Shown: in pieces, positions 1-5,642 of the stretch
Layout of the letters: each line of letters opens with the position of its first letter
How positions within the stretch are numbered: the first letter of the stretch is position 1
Origin: an uncultured Bacillus sp.
Lineage (GTDB): Bacteria > Bacillota > Bacilli > Bacillales > Cytobacillaceae
Length of the DNA stretch: 6,731 bases
Direction of reading: 5' to 3'
Assembly: GCA_937902115.1 (NCBI GenBank)
Contig: CALGSR010000320.1
Coordinates: 1-6,731 of the forward strand
The notes under the pieces: model-generated
What the model saw: the letters and a program-made list of their open reading frames with translations, nothing else
Database searches by the model: none
Told to the model about the DNA's origin: nothing
Made by a program: the position numbers and the translations under genes

Positions 1-474
1 TTAAAACCTCTAAAAGCCCTCGAAAGGATGAATCCTCATGACAACAGAATACCTCGATTTAAAAATGGACTTTATGTTCAGACAATTATTTGGCCACCCA
101 AGCAGAAATCAATTACCATTGCTTTTTAAATGATTTACTGAGTCGAAAAGGTCAGGAGCGCATTATAGATGTTCAATATGAAAACACGGAACTGATAAAA
201 GTTGAACAAGATGGAAAAACAAATAGGCTGGATGTATTAGTTTTTACATCCCGGAACGAAAGAATTAACATAGAAATTCAATTTATTGATCAACGGGAAA
301 TGCCGGAAAGAACCTTTTATTACTGGTCGAAATTGTTCTCCGCTTCATTAAGAACAGGGCAGAACTAATCAGAACACGACAGCTTCCACAATATTTTTCA
401 TCTAACAGAAGACAAAGAACAGTTCATCTGGAGTCCTCATCAAGAAATCCACGCCTTTGATTTATCCCGCCTAA

Positions 475-546
475 ACGTGCCGTAAGACTCCCACCTTAAG
501 ATTCTGAGAATACAGAAGAAGATAGGTGGGAGATCTAACGGCACGT
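475..546. repeat. Long imperfect inverted repeat (left hairpin of the element)
   Basis: ACGTGCCGT (475-483) pairs perfectly with 538-546. After an A/A mismatch, AGA (485-487) pairs with TCT (534-536). With one bulged A at 533, CTCCCACCT (488-496) then pairs perfectly with AGGTGGGAG (524-532). This gives 21 pairs and a loop of about 27 bases. Confidence 0.8.
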
Positions 547-569
547 AAAGGCCCGATTGGTTCAACTAA

Positions 570-607
570 CCACCAGTGGGGGATGAAAGAAAATCCCCCA
601 CTGGTGG
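570..607. repeat. Perfect 14-bp inverted repeat (right hairpin of the element)
   Basis: CCACCAGTGGGGGA (570-583) is the exact reverse complement of 594-607, with a ten-base purine-rich loop (584-593). No T run follows, so this is not a standard terminator. A structural DNA or RNA role within the mobile element is more likely. Confidence 0.85.
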
Positions 608-658
608 AAGGTTCACCTTATCCCAATTCATGGTAAAACGAAAAAATACCGCAGGGGA

Positions 659-1033
659 ATGAAGAATAATCCTTCGTCAGAACTTCCATGGCTAATGATG
701 TTAGCCGCTGCTGATAGTAAAAAGAATACGATTCATATGGAAATCTTTCAGGAATTGGAGGAGATGGCCATGAATGAACAAGAAATACGTGAAGCGTTAA
801 TTGAATGGGAAACGATTAGCGCTAATAAAGAAAACAAAGTTCTCTATGAAGCCAGATTGAAGTATTTACGTGATCAGCTTTCCAATATCAGAGGGGAACG
901 CAAGGAAGGCAAAGTGGAAGAGAGAAGGCAAATTGCTACAGAGATGCTTAAAGAAGGATTATCCATGGAGCTTATCACTAAAATTACGAAGCTTGCAATA
1001 AGTGAAATTGAAAATTTGAAGAAAAATTTATAG
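659..1033 (+). CDS. Intact C-terminal Rpn ORF, possible intragenic antitoxin (RpnS-like)
   Basis: This ORF is the C-terminal 124 residues of the Rpn gene and has no catalytic motif. The ATG at 659 is only the first methionine after the inserted element and has a badly spaced purine run. A better start is the ATG at 770, which has GGAGG at 757-761 eight bases upstream and would give an 87-residue protein beginning MNEQEIREALIEW. It is helical and highly charged, with a KEGKVEERR segment and a C-terminal tail EGLSMELITKITKL resembling a small helix-turn-helix. It is known that some rpn genes encode, from an internal start, a short C-terminal protein that neutralises the full-length nuclease. 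That this ORF plays such a role is inference. It may instead simply be the undamaged end of a dead gene. A terminator follows at once. Confidence 0.5.
   Translation: MKNNPSSELPWLMMLAAADSKKNTIHMEIFQELEEMAMNEQEIREALIEWETISANKENKVLYEARLKYLRDQLSNIRGERKEGKVEERRQIATEMLKEGLSMELITKITKLAISEIENLKKNL
757..772 (+). promoter_or_regulatory. Internal ribosome binding site within the Rpn gene
   Basis: GGAGGAG at 757-763 precedes two in-frame ATGs, at 764 and 770. The spacing from GGAGG to the second (8 bases) is close to ideal for Firmicutes. The match is as good as or better than the site for the full-length start at 38 (AAAGGA), suggesting deliberate internal initiation. It overlaps codons for LEEM, so a coincidence of Glu-rich coding is possible. 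Confidence 0.45.
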
Positions 1034-1040
1034 CGGCCAA

Positions 1041-1083
1041 AAAAGCAGCAACTGATTACATCATTTTCAGTTACTGCTTTTTT
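1041..1083 (+). terminator. Rho-independent terminator after the Rpn gene
   Basis: AAAAGCAGCAACTGA (1041-1055) pairs with 1067-1081 with one mismatch, and the right arm runs into a T stretch (1078-1083). It begins just after the stop at 1031-1033. The A-rich left flank would let it work in both directions. Confidence 0.8.
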
Positions 1084-1110
1084 ACTTAGAAGAAAACATA
1101 ATAATTGTTA

Positions 1111-1734
1111 CTAGTGAACATCAGTGAATTTATTACATTTTAATTCATAGTTTGTTTTATTTTCTGGCAAAAGTCGAGTAACACCATCCAGTTGCCAAAC
1201 TATTTGAGCCCATTCAGTACCTAAATCCAGGGTCTAGGTGCCACAGTCACTTTTCGAAAGGATTAGATTCAGGCGCCGTTAGTTGAATCTCATTATGCGT
1301 ATCATTTGGATATGGTACTATGTTGGTCTTGCCTTATTCCCTTTTATAATTTCCTCTCCATTTTTTGCCTGTACCCTTCCAACTGCTCGGCAGGATTGGA
1401 AACGGTGTATCCGTGGCACACCTCTAGTTTTATTGGTTTTAATTTTCCAACAATGGAACTGCTTCGTTCATATCGGATGTATACATAGCGTATGGTGACT
1501 GTAGTTTTTTCCCCTTGTTTTCCTTTTTTTCAATACTTCTCGGTCAATTTTTCCATCCTTTATAAGAGCAGTTACAAGCAGGAGGTTTTCTTCAAAAATC
1601 CCTCGAAACCATAAAGACCTTTGTCCAATATATTCGACGACAAACAGTAAAAGTCCCCATAAAAAGCAGGGAGGAGAAAATAAAACAATTTTGAAAATTG
1701 TTAAAAGAAATATAATTTGAAACAAAAAGGTCAC
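1111..1734 (-). pseudogene. Decayed minus-strand locus, partly YetF/DUF421-like
   Basis: Three open stretches on the minus strand lie in different frames and read like protein remnants. At 1734-1468, hydrophobic sequence is followed by VEYIGQRSLWFRGIFEEN and LIKDGKIDREVLKK. This resembles the start of the cytoplasmic YetF (DUF421) domain, where a run of hydrophobic residues, a K/R-S-x-x-F/W-R segment and a (V/I)-x-(D/N)-G-K-I motif are usual. At 1529-1344 lies a 61-residue stretch containing GKLKPIKLEVCHGYTVSNP. At 1233-1111 a 40-residue stretch, GTEWAQIVWQLDGVTRLLPE..., ends at a stop. I do not recognise the last two; they may come from a different gene. There is no usable start or ribosome binding site. 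The plus-strand ORFs here (for example 1306-1488) look less protein-like and are probably shadows. Confidence 0.35.
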
Positions 1735-1903
1735 AACAGCCGTATATATTTATTACGATGGCTGTAATTTTAGCGGTAAGTGCCATCAATAATGTGGCCT
1801 ATATGATTCGATCGATGTCAGACTTGCAGGAACACGTAGTCCTAGCATTGAAATTCAAGAAATACGGACAAACTGAAATACTTATTTCATGGAGGAGATG
1901 AAA
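1735..1903. other. Intergenic stretch before the DUF4386 operon
   Basis: There is no convincing gene here. A 47-codon plus-strand ORF (1758-1901) reads MAVILAVSAINNVAYMIRSM... and its stop overlaps the ribosome binding site region of the next gene. It lacks its own ribosome binding site. I cannot point to a clear sigma-A promoter for the downstream operon, although one must lie in this region or further left. Confidence 0.3.
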
Positions 1904-2521
1904 ATGAAATCGCAGAGAAGGTCTGAAATAACGATTGGTTTATTGTTTCTTATGGCAACAGCCTCATATATGATTGGGAGTGGATTGATTGAATCGGAAC
2001 TGCAGGGGACAAATGCTATTCTAGACACGAACAAAGTAAGAATAGGTGTTTTTCTGGAGTTTATCAATTCAGCAGCGGTTGTCGGAATTGCTGCGCTTAT
2101 TTTCCCGATTTTGAAAAAATATAGTGAAGGATTAACGCTCATTTATTTTAGCTCAAGAATTATCGAGTCCATATTGCTGCTAATTAGTGCTATAGGACCA
2201 ATCATTCTCATAACATTGAATGAAGGGAAGTTGCAGCAGTTTCAATCACTGATCAGTTTATTTGCTCATTATTCTTTTCAAATTGCGATGGTTTCCCTAA
2301 GTATAGGCAGCATTTTTCTCTGTTATATTTTGTTTAAGGATAAATTGCTCCCTCGTGTTTTAGCAGTTTTGGGACTAATTGGATATTTGTTCCTATTGGT
2401 TAGTGGTGTGCTTGCCATTATGGATTATGAAGATATCTTCAATTTATACATACCTGGAGCCTTGTTTGAAATCATTTTCCCAATCTGGCTTATGATTAAA
2501 GGCTTTCGTGTATCTAAGTAA
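1904..2521 (+). CDS. DUF4386-family six-helix membrane protein
   Basis: This is an integral membrane protein of 205 residues with six likely helices, at about 9-29, 47-70, 77-103, 118-144, 151-172 and 180-200. It carries the SSRIIES motif at the start of helix 3 and a C-terminal P-G-x-x-x-E...W-L-x-I-K-G signature, both of which I associate with DUF4386. The biochemical function of the family is unknown, and members often lie near regulators or in stress or antibiotic-response loci in Firmicutes. The start at 1904 is chosen because GGAGGAG (1891-1897) lies six bases upstream. An in-frame ATG at 1889 overlaps that site and the one at 1898 is too close. It lies 34 bases upstream of a second family member, so they are probably co-transcribed and may form a heteromeric complex (inference). 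Confidence 0.85.
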   Translation: MKSQRRSEITIGLLFLMATASYMIGSGLIESELQGTNAILDTNKVRIGVFLEFINSAAVVGIAALIFPILKKYSEGLTLIYFSSRIIESILLLISAIGPIILITLNEGKLQQFQSLISLFAHYSFQIAMVSLSIGSIFLCYILFKDKLLPRVLAVLGLIGYLFLLVSGVLAIMDYEDIFNLYIPGALFEIIFPIWLMIKGFRVSK

Positions 2522-2555
2522 GGTGAAACTAGATGGATGAAAGGAGAAGGTACAT

Positions 2556-3266
2556 ATGAGTAATCGTCATACGGTGGATTCATCCCATTATTATGCGAGA
2601 ATAGCAGGCTTCGGTCTGCTGCTAATGGCGATACTTGCGATGTTTGCTAACTTTTCAGTCATTGAAGGTTTGATTGTACTAAATGATGCGCCAACAACTA
2701 TTCAGAACATTTTGGATCATGAGATGTCATATCGCGCTGGGTTGATTAGCTTTGTCATCGTGACTATTCTTGATGTGCTGGTAGCGTGGACGCTATATGT
2801 TCTGTTCAAGCCGGTTCATAAGAATCTCGCAGTACTTGCAGTATGCTTAAGATTGGTATATACGTCTATTTTTGCAGGGGCTTTGAATCATTTATTAAGT
2901 CTCTTGGGGCTGCTAGGCAGTATGGATGGATCAATGCTGTTAATTAGTACAGAACAGTTAAACACTCAGACGATGCTGCTCATTCATGCATTTAAAAATA
3001 GCTGGTTAATTGGGCTAGTGTTTTTTGCTTTTCATTTGCTCGTCATCGGTATGTTAATTATTAAGTCTAAGGGCTATTTGCCAAAATGGATTGGAATCTT
3101 TCTTATCCTCGCCTTCCTTGGCTATCTACTAGACAGTATGGCATATTTTCTTTTACCCAACTATACAGATTATGAAATCATTTTCCAAATGATTGTTGCC
3201 ATTCCAGGTGTGATTGGAGAATTGTCTCTAGCTTTCTGGCTTGTACTAAAGGGTGTAAAACGTTAA
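2556..3266 (+). CDS. DUF4386-family membrane protein, second of a pair
   Basis: This 236-residue protein has six predicted helices at about 15-35, 61-84, 90-121, 145-169, 177-200 and 207-233. It shares the layout of the upstream protein and its C-terminal P-G-x-x-x-E...W-L-V-L-K-G motif (residues 217-233). Helix 3 begins CLRLVYTSI, the equivalent of SSRIIES upstream. The soluble N-terminus (MSNRHTVDSSHYYARIAG) is longer, and the loop between helices 1 and 2 (37-60) is larger, as in typical family members. The AAGGAG at 2541-2546 is nine bases from the ATG. The pair has clearly diverged, so this is not a recent duplication. Function is unknown. A hairpin overlapping the stop closes the operon. 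Confidence 0.88.
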   Translation: MSNRHTVDSSHYYARIAGFGLLLMAILAMFANFSVIEGLIVLNDAPTTIQNILDHEMSYRAGLISFVIVTILDVLVAWTLYVLFKPVHKNLAVLAVCLRLVYTSIFAGALNHLLSLLGLLGSMDGSMLLISTEQLNTQTMLLIHAFKNSWLIGLVFFAFHLLVIGMLIIKSKGYLPKWIGIFLILAFLGYLLDSMAYFLLPNYTDYEIIFQMIVAIPGVIGELSLAFWLVLKGVKR

Positions 3267-3293
3267 CCGAACAGTCGCTGTGACTATTCGGTT
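3265..3293 (+). terminator. Hairpin terminator overlapping the DUF4386 stop codon
   Basis: AACCGAA (3265-3271) pairs with TTCGGTT (3287-3293), and inside it AGTC (3273-3276) pairs with GACT (3282-3285), with a C/A mismatch between the two helices. The left arm uses the last two bases of the TAA stop. The following T run is poor (ATATCTTATATT), so termination may be partial. Confidence 0.6.
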
Positions 3294-3348
3294 ATATCTT
3301 ATATTGATTAACTTCTAACCACGTGCTGATAAACCCGTCAACAATTGA

Positions 3349-3579
3349 TTGAATGACTTCCTGGCGAACAGTGCCTGGCACTGTTCGCCCAAAATCCAGT
3401 TAACTGCAGATGAATTTACTGGAATTCCAAGCTTACTACGACAACTCAACCAAGATCAAATTGAAACTGTTGGCCAGCTTCCAAAGGAACTAGTCATTTT
3501 AGCGAAGTATGACAATGTTGGTGTAGGTACGGTAGAGAAATTGTTTAATCAATTGATGAAGAAACAGCAAAGACAGTAG
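3349..3579 (+). pseudogene. C-terminal remnant with helix-hairpin-helix-like region
   Basis: The open frame has only a TTG start directly after an in-frame TGA and no ribosome binding site, so it is probably the tail of a longer gene that is now lost. From residue 17 it reads IQLTADEFTGIPSLLRQLNQ, then IETVGQLPKELVILAKYDNVG and VGTVEKLFNQLMKK. This pattern (a helix, I-x-T-V-G-x-L, a helix, G-V-G-x-x-T-V-x-K) resembles helix-hairpin-helix or RNA polymerase alpha-C-terminal-like DNA-binding modules found at the ends of larger DNA-processing proteins. The parent protein is not identifiable. The first 14 codons include a perfect 27-bp palindrome that looks like inserted repeat DNA rather than original coding sequence. 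Confidence 0.5.
3363..3389. repeat. Perfect 27-bp palindrome
   Basis: GGCGAACAGTGCC (3363-3375) is mirrored exactly by GGCACTGTTCGCC (3377-3389) around one central T. The core, GTGCC-T-GGCAC, resembles short GTGCC(A/T)GGCAC palindromes that are dispersed in Bacillus genomes (from memory). It lies inside the frame of the gene remnant and spans exactly nine codons. It could be a mobile palindromic repeat or a regulatory hairpin. No T run follows. Confidence 0.85.
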
Positions 3580-3613
3580 GCGAAGCCAAATTCCGGCTAA
3601 AAAGGAGGGGGGT

Positions 3614-3703
3614 ATGGGCAGTTCGGTGTCCCGGTTCATCCCTTTTTATTATCAGATGCTCAATATGTCTGTTCCACGTTATGTAAATAAGTTGGATTAT
3701 TAA
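3614..3703 (+). CDS. Possible 29-residue small protein
   Basis: The ATG at 3614 is preceded by AAAAGGAGG, with GGAGG (3604-3608) five bases upstream, a very strong site. The product begins MGSSVSRFIPFYYQMLN and ends KLDY. It is slightly basic, with an aromatic centre and no clear membrane helix. A good terminator lies 43 bases after the stop, so the ORF would form a neat transcription unit with the remnant upstream. I do not recognise it. At this length, the ORF with a good ribosome binding site may be chance or a gene fragment. Confidence 0.3.
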   Translation: MGSSVSRFIPFYYQMLNMSVPRYVNKLDY

Positions 3704-3745
3704 AGTGACATAATGCCTCGTAAAGTGTGTGAAATTAATTGTTTA

Positions 3746-3778
3746 ACCGCACAGTGAATTTTCACTCGTGCGGTTTTT
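3746..3778 (+). terminator. Rho-independent terminator
   Basis: ACCGCAC (3746-3752) pairs with GTGCGGT (3768-3774) and AGTGA (3753-3757) pairs with TCACT (3762-3766). The loop is four bases, with one bulged C at 3767, and TTTTT follows at 3774-3778. This is a strong, compact terminator for whatever is transcribed upstream. Confidence 0.85.
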
Positions 3779-3794
3779 GTTTATTTTTGCTAGA

Positions 3795-3881
3795 CTAGGG
3801 GAGACAGATACTGAGACTGTTGCTGAGCATGCTGGAAGACCCTAGGTATTCACGTCTCCTATCTAAATATAGGGGACTTTT
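3795..3881 (+). promoter_or_regulatory. Possible leader with competing hairpins ahead of the metallopeptidase gene
   Basis: GTCTCCTAT (3854-3862) pairs with ATAGGGGAC (3869-3877), with one G-T wobble, and TTTT follows, which is terminator-like. The same left arm can instead pair through GTCTCC with GGAGAC at 3800-3805, next to CTAGGG (3795-3800), which can pair with CCCTAG (3840-3845). Mutually exclusive folds of this kind are what attenuators use, but I recognise no known riboswitch or T-box motif. It could be chance, or an end marker for upstream transcription. Confidence 0.25.
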
Positions 3882-3946
3882 GATGCTCAATTAGTTGAAA
3901 TGAGGACCATGGGAAAATAAAAACATTAGAAATTCTGGGAGATTAA

Positions 3947-4654
3947 ATGATACATACTTTTTCTGGCGAGACAATCAGATTTGATTTAATATATAAGAAG
4001 CGTACAACTATGGGCATTCATATAGATCTTTATGGAAATGTTGAAGTGCAAGCACCTAAAGGGACATCTAAAGAATGCATACTGCAATTATTAGAGGATC
4101 ACAGGGATGTCATCCAACAAAGAACTAAAGAAATGAAAGATAGAACTGAAGGCCACAAGGAGAGCGTCTATGATCAGAATGGAAGTTTTCTATATTTAGG
4201 AAACGATCTTCCCATTTTGATCTTTCAGGATTCAGACATCGAGAAAGACCATGTTGTGTTTGAAGAGGATAAGCTGCACATATATGTGAAACATCATGAA
4301 GAGGAAAGAATAAAGCAAGCCTTAAAACGGTTTTATTATCAGCAGTGTAAAGCGTTAGTAGAGAAGCGTATTCAATACTATCAAAGCTACTTTAAAATAA
4401 AACCGCGTTCTGTACGTATAGCTGATAATAAGAAAACTTGGGGCACCTGTGATTCAATGCGACAGTTAACATTTAATTGGAGGCTGTCTATGGCACCATT
4501 GGAGGTAATCGATTACGTTGTCGTTCATGAAATGTGCCATATGGTACACATGAATCACGATCGTTCCTTTTGGCGTCTAGTTGGTAAAATACTACCCGAT
4601 TATGAGGAACGGCAAAACTGGCTGGCTTTTTCCAACTGGAAAATGGTTGTTTAA
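3947..4654 (+). CDS. YgjP-like zinc metallopeptidase (DUF45, SprT-related)
   Basis: This 235-residue soluble protein belongs to the YgjP-like metallopeptidase family (PF01863). The zinc site is H194-E195-x-x-H198 within VVHEMCHMVHMNH, with H204 the likely third ligand. Upstream, KKTWGTCDS (168-170 region) matches the conserved W-G-S/T-C element, and NWRLSMAPLEVIDYVVVHE is the usual run into the active site. The N-terminal half is beta-rich (IHIDLYGNVEVQAPKG), as in the family, and a charged helical section (about 116-150) precedes the catalytic domain. Members are presumed zinc-dependent peptidases related to SprT; their substrates are mostly unknown. The length is typical for the family. GGGAG (3937-3941) lies five bases before the ATG. 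All catalytic residues are present, so the enzyme should be active. No terminator is visible after it. Confidence 0.9.
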   Translation: MIHTFSGETIRFDLIYKKRTTMGIHIDLYGNVEVQAPKGTSKECILQLLEDHRDVIQQRTKEMKDRTEGHKESVYDQNGSFLYLGNDLPILIFQDSDIEKDHVVFEEDKLHIYVKHHEEERIKQALKRFYYQQCKALVEKRIQYYQSYFKIKPRSVRIADNKKTWGTCDSMRQLTFNWRLSMAPLEVIDYVVVHEMCHMVHMNHDRSFWRLVGKILPDYEERQNWLAFSNWKMVV

Positions 4655-4718
4655 TCGATATAGTTGTAACTGGAACACTATTCGCAATACATTTATGCAG
4701 GGCAAATAATTGGATAAA

Positions 4719-4826
4719 ATGATGCAAAGAAACATTGAAATCTTAACGGATTTGGAGATTACCGCTGTCTGTTTAGCAAAAAATAATATGGTATCATTAA
4801 TTCAAATGGATGATAAAAGGAGTTAG
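4719..4826 (+). CDS. Short ORF, possible gene remnant
   Basis: This 35-codon ORF begins MMQRNIEILTDLEITAVCLA and ends QMDDKRS. Amphipathic helical spacing and a mixed polar/hydrophobic composition make it read like real protein, and the frame can extend back to a TTG at 4710. It has no ribosome binding site and no recognisable family. It may be the surviving C-terminus of a lost gene. Its last codons contain AAAAGGAG, which could serve a downstream start. Confidence 0.2.
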   Translation: MMQRNIEILTDLEITAVCLAKNNMVSLIQMDDKRS

Positions 4827-4860
4827 ATGTTTTTACTTTTTAAGAAAAGAAGGCGGGACA

Positions 4861-5241
4861 ATGGGTTTTTTTAGCAAATTATTTGGTAAAAGCAGTACTG
4901 AGCATCAACAAGAAAAACGTCACACTTATGATTCTGACCTTAATCTGATTATTATATATAAAGGCTTCAAAGATTCGGACGAGCAGGCAAATAAATATTC
5001 TGATTTGGAAGATGAGCTTTGGATTTATGATTGTATAGGTGCTTCAGGAGCAATGTCATCAGAAACAGCTAAAGAATATGGTATTCCATTACCTGTTTAT
5101 CCTGAGTACCCAGTTATCGGAATATTTGACCTGTATATGTGCAAAGGGAATGAAGAAGGTTATACAAAGCCATTATTCATTTCTTCTAATAAGGAAGAGG
5201 TAAAGCGATTTCTTGAGGATCTAGAAAGAAAACATAGCTAA
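4861..5241 (+). CDS. Uncharacterised 126-residue protein
   Basis: The ATG at 4861 is chosen over 4810 because AAGGCGGG lies just upstream, while the earlier ATG has no ribosome binding site and adds a poorly conserved-looking leader. The protein begins MGFFSKLFGKSS, a short amphipathic basic segment often seen on membrane-associated small proteins, then a charged linker (EHQQEKRHTYDSD). A compact alpha/beta region follows: LNLIIIYKGF, LEDELWIYDCIGASGAMSSE, then YGIPLPVYPEYPVIGIFDLYM and a C-terminal helix KEEVKRFLEDLERKHS. There is no long transmembrane segment and no catalytic motif I can name. It has its own terminator directly after the stop. Function unknown. Confidence 0.75.
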   Translation: MGFFSKLFGKSSTEHQQEKRHTYDSDLNLIIIYKGFKDSDEQANKYSDLEDELWIYDCIGASGAMSSETAKEYGIPLPVYPEYPVIGIFDLYMCKGNEEGYTKPLFISSNKEEVKRFLEDLERKHS

Positions 5242-5249
5242 TCGTTGAG

Positions 5250-5278
5250 AAAGGGAGGCTGACGGAGGCCGCCCTTTT
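5250..5278 (+). terminator. Rho-independent terminator
   Basis: AAAGGGAGGC (5250-5259) pairs with GCCGCCCTTT (5268-5277) with one A/G mismatch and an eight-base loop. The right arm runs into TTTT. It lies nine bases after the stop of the 126-residue protein gene. Confidence 0.75.
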
Positions 5279-5620
5279 ACTATTTTCCTAAAGTTGTAAA
5301 AACGAAAAGAATTAGGGGATGGTTAGCTTGAACAAAGGATCAATTTCTAACTAAACACAAACATTTTTTATTAAAACGAAAAATGAGGTGTTTATCGTAG
5401 AAAATAACCTGTAATAGAACGTAAGTATATGAAACATTCCCAGGTATGTGATTTTCTGTTATGGGAAGTGTATCCGCTCCTATCAACAAGGAACTAATTG
5501 AAGTAGAGTAGGGAAGGAAAAAGCAGGAGGAGCTTTAAGAGAGACTCTTGCTTTTGTCAGATGCATCCGATTTATGAAATCATAAAAGAATGTCTTCCGA
5601 GTGTAATAATTCAAGTCAAG
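5279..5620. other. Intergenic region without a supported gene
   Basis: This is about 340 AT-rich bases without a believable ORF. A 16-codon fragment (5461-5511) reads MGSVSAPINKELIEVE and stops just before a hairpin, suggesting the tail of a decayed gene. Nothing else is recognisable on either strand. Confidence 0.4.
5519..5556 (+). terminator. Terminator-like hairpin in the intergenic region
   Basis: AAAAGCAGGAG (5519-5529) pairs with CTCTTGCTTTT (5545-5555) with one mismatch and a 15-base loop. The right arm ends in four Ts. It resembles a terminator and may mark the end of a lost gene. Confidence 0.4.
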
Positions 5621-5642
5621 TATGTCGAAATATTTCGATATA
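5621..5642. promoter_or_regulatory. Palindromic operator candidate overlapping the -35 element
   Basis: TCGAAAT-ATTTCGA (5625-5638) is a perfect 14-bp palindrome. After one mismatched pair on each side, TAT and ATA extend the symmetry to 22 bp. It covers the -35 element and part of the spacer, where a dimeric repressor would block polymerase. I cannot name the regulator. Confidence 0.45.

Larger units (their letters stand above)
475..620. mobile_element. Hairpin-rich element, IS200/IS605-like non-autonomous or omega-RNA-like remnant
   Basis: Rpn coding sequence is interrupted between DLSRLNV (ending near 478) and KKYRRGMKNN (from about 641). The intervening DNA folds into two strong hairpins (475-546 and 570-607), with GGTTCA copies flanking the second at 559-564 and 610-615. 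There is no room for a transposase. Subterminal hairpins, single-strand-like structure and the lack of an obvious target duplication recall IS200/IS605 ends or the structured 3' RNA of tnpB elements, but I cannot confirm the family. The edges are approximate: the left edge is the first hairpin base and the right edge could extend to about 632. The alternative is a simple repetitive intergenic palindrome family. Confidence 0.5.
38..1033 (+). pseudogene. Rpn-family PD-(D/E)XK nuclease gene, disrupted
   Basis: The ATG at 38 has AAAGGA nine bases upstream and opens with MTTEYLDLKMDFMFRQLFG, the usual start of Rpn-family (recombination-promoting nuclease / putative transposase, PDDEXK_2) proteins. 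That frame stops at 131-133. The protein continues in another frame from about 118 (FLNDLLSRKG...), with the expected nuclease residues: the Asp of RLDVLV and the IEIQ motif. At 366 a stop follows RTGQN, and the next in-frame residues (EHDSFHNIFHLTEDKEQF) belong further along the family, so about 17 residues seem deleted. The frame stops again at 483-485, where a hairpin element begins. The protein resumes in a third frame at about 635 (KKYRRGMKNNPSS...) and runs to 1033 with the charged GERKEGKVEERR region and helical tail typical of the family. Family members act on DNA as toxic or recombination-promoting nucleases. The full-length enzyme cannot be made here. Family placement is from recalled motifs. 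Confidence 0.85.

Noticed and set aside
1265..1290. 7-bp inverted repeat AGATTCA...TGAATCT
   Set aside because: It is short, with a 12-base loop and no T run, and is easily chance in AT-rich DNA.
1283..1498. Overlapping plus-strand ORFs of 60-71 codons
   Set aside because: They have no ribosome binding site and an unusual Trp/Cys/Phe-rich composition, and they overlap minus-strand stretches that read more like protein.
1758..1901. 47-codon plus-strand ORF ending on the ribosome binding site of the DUF4386 gene
   Set aside because: It has no ribosome binding site and no recognised family. The stop overlap is suggestive of coupling but not enough to call a gene.
4810..4860. Upstream ATG extending the 126-residue protein by 17 residues
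   Set aside because: There is no ribosome binding site before 4810, whereas AAGGCGGG sits properly before 4861.
4827..4874. 15-codon ORF MFLLFKKRRRDNGFF after AAAAGGAG
   Set aside because: It is very short and overlaps the start of the larger, better supported gene in another frame.
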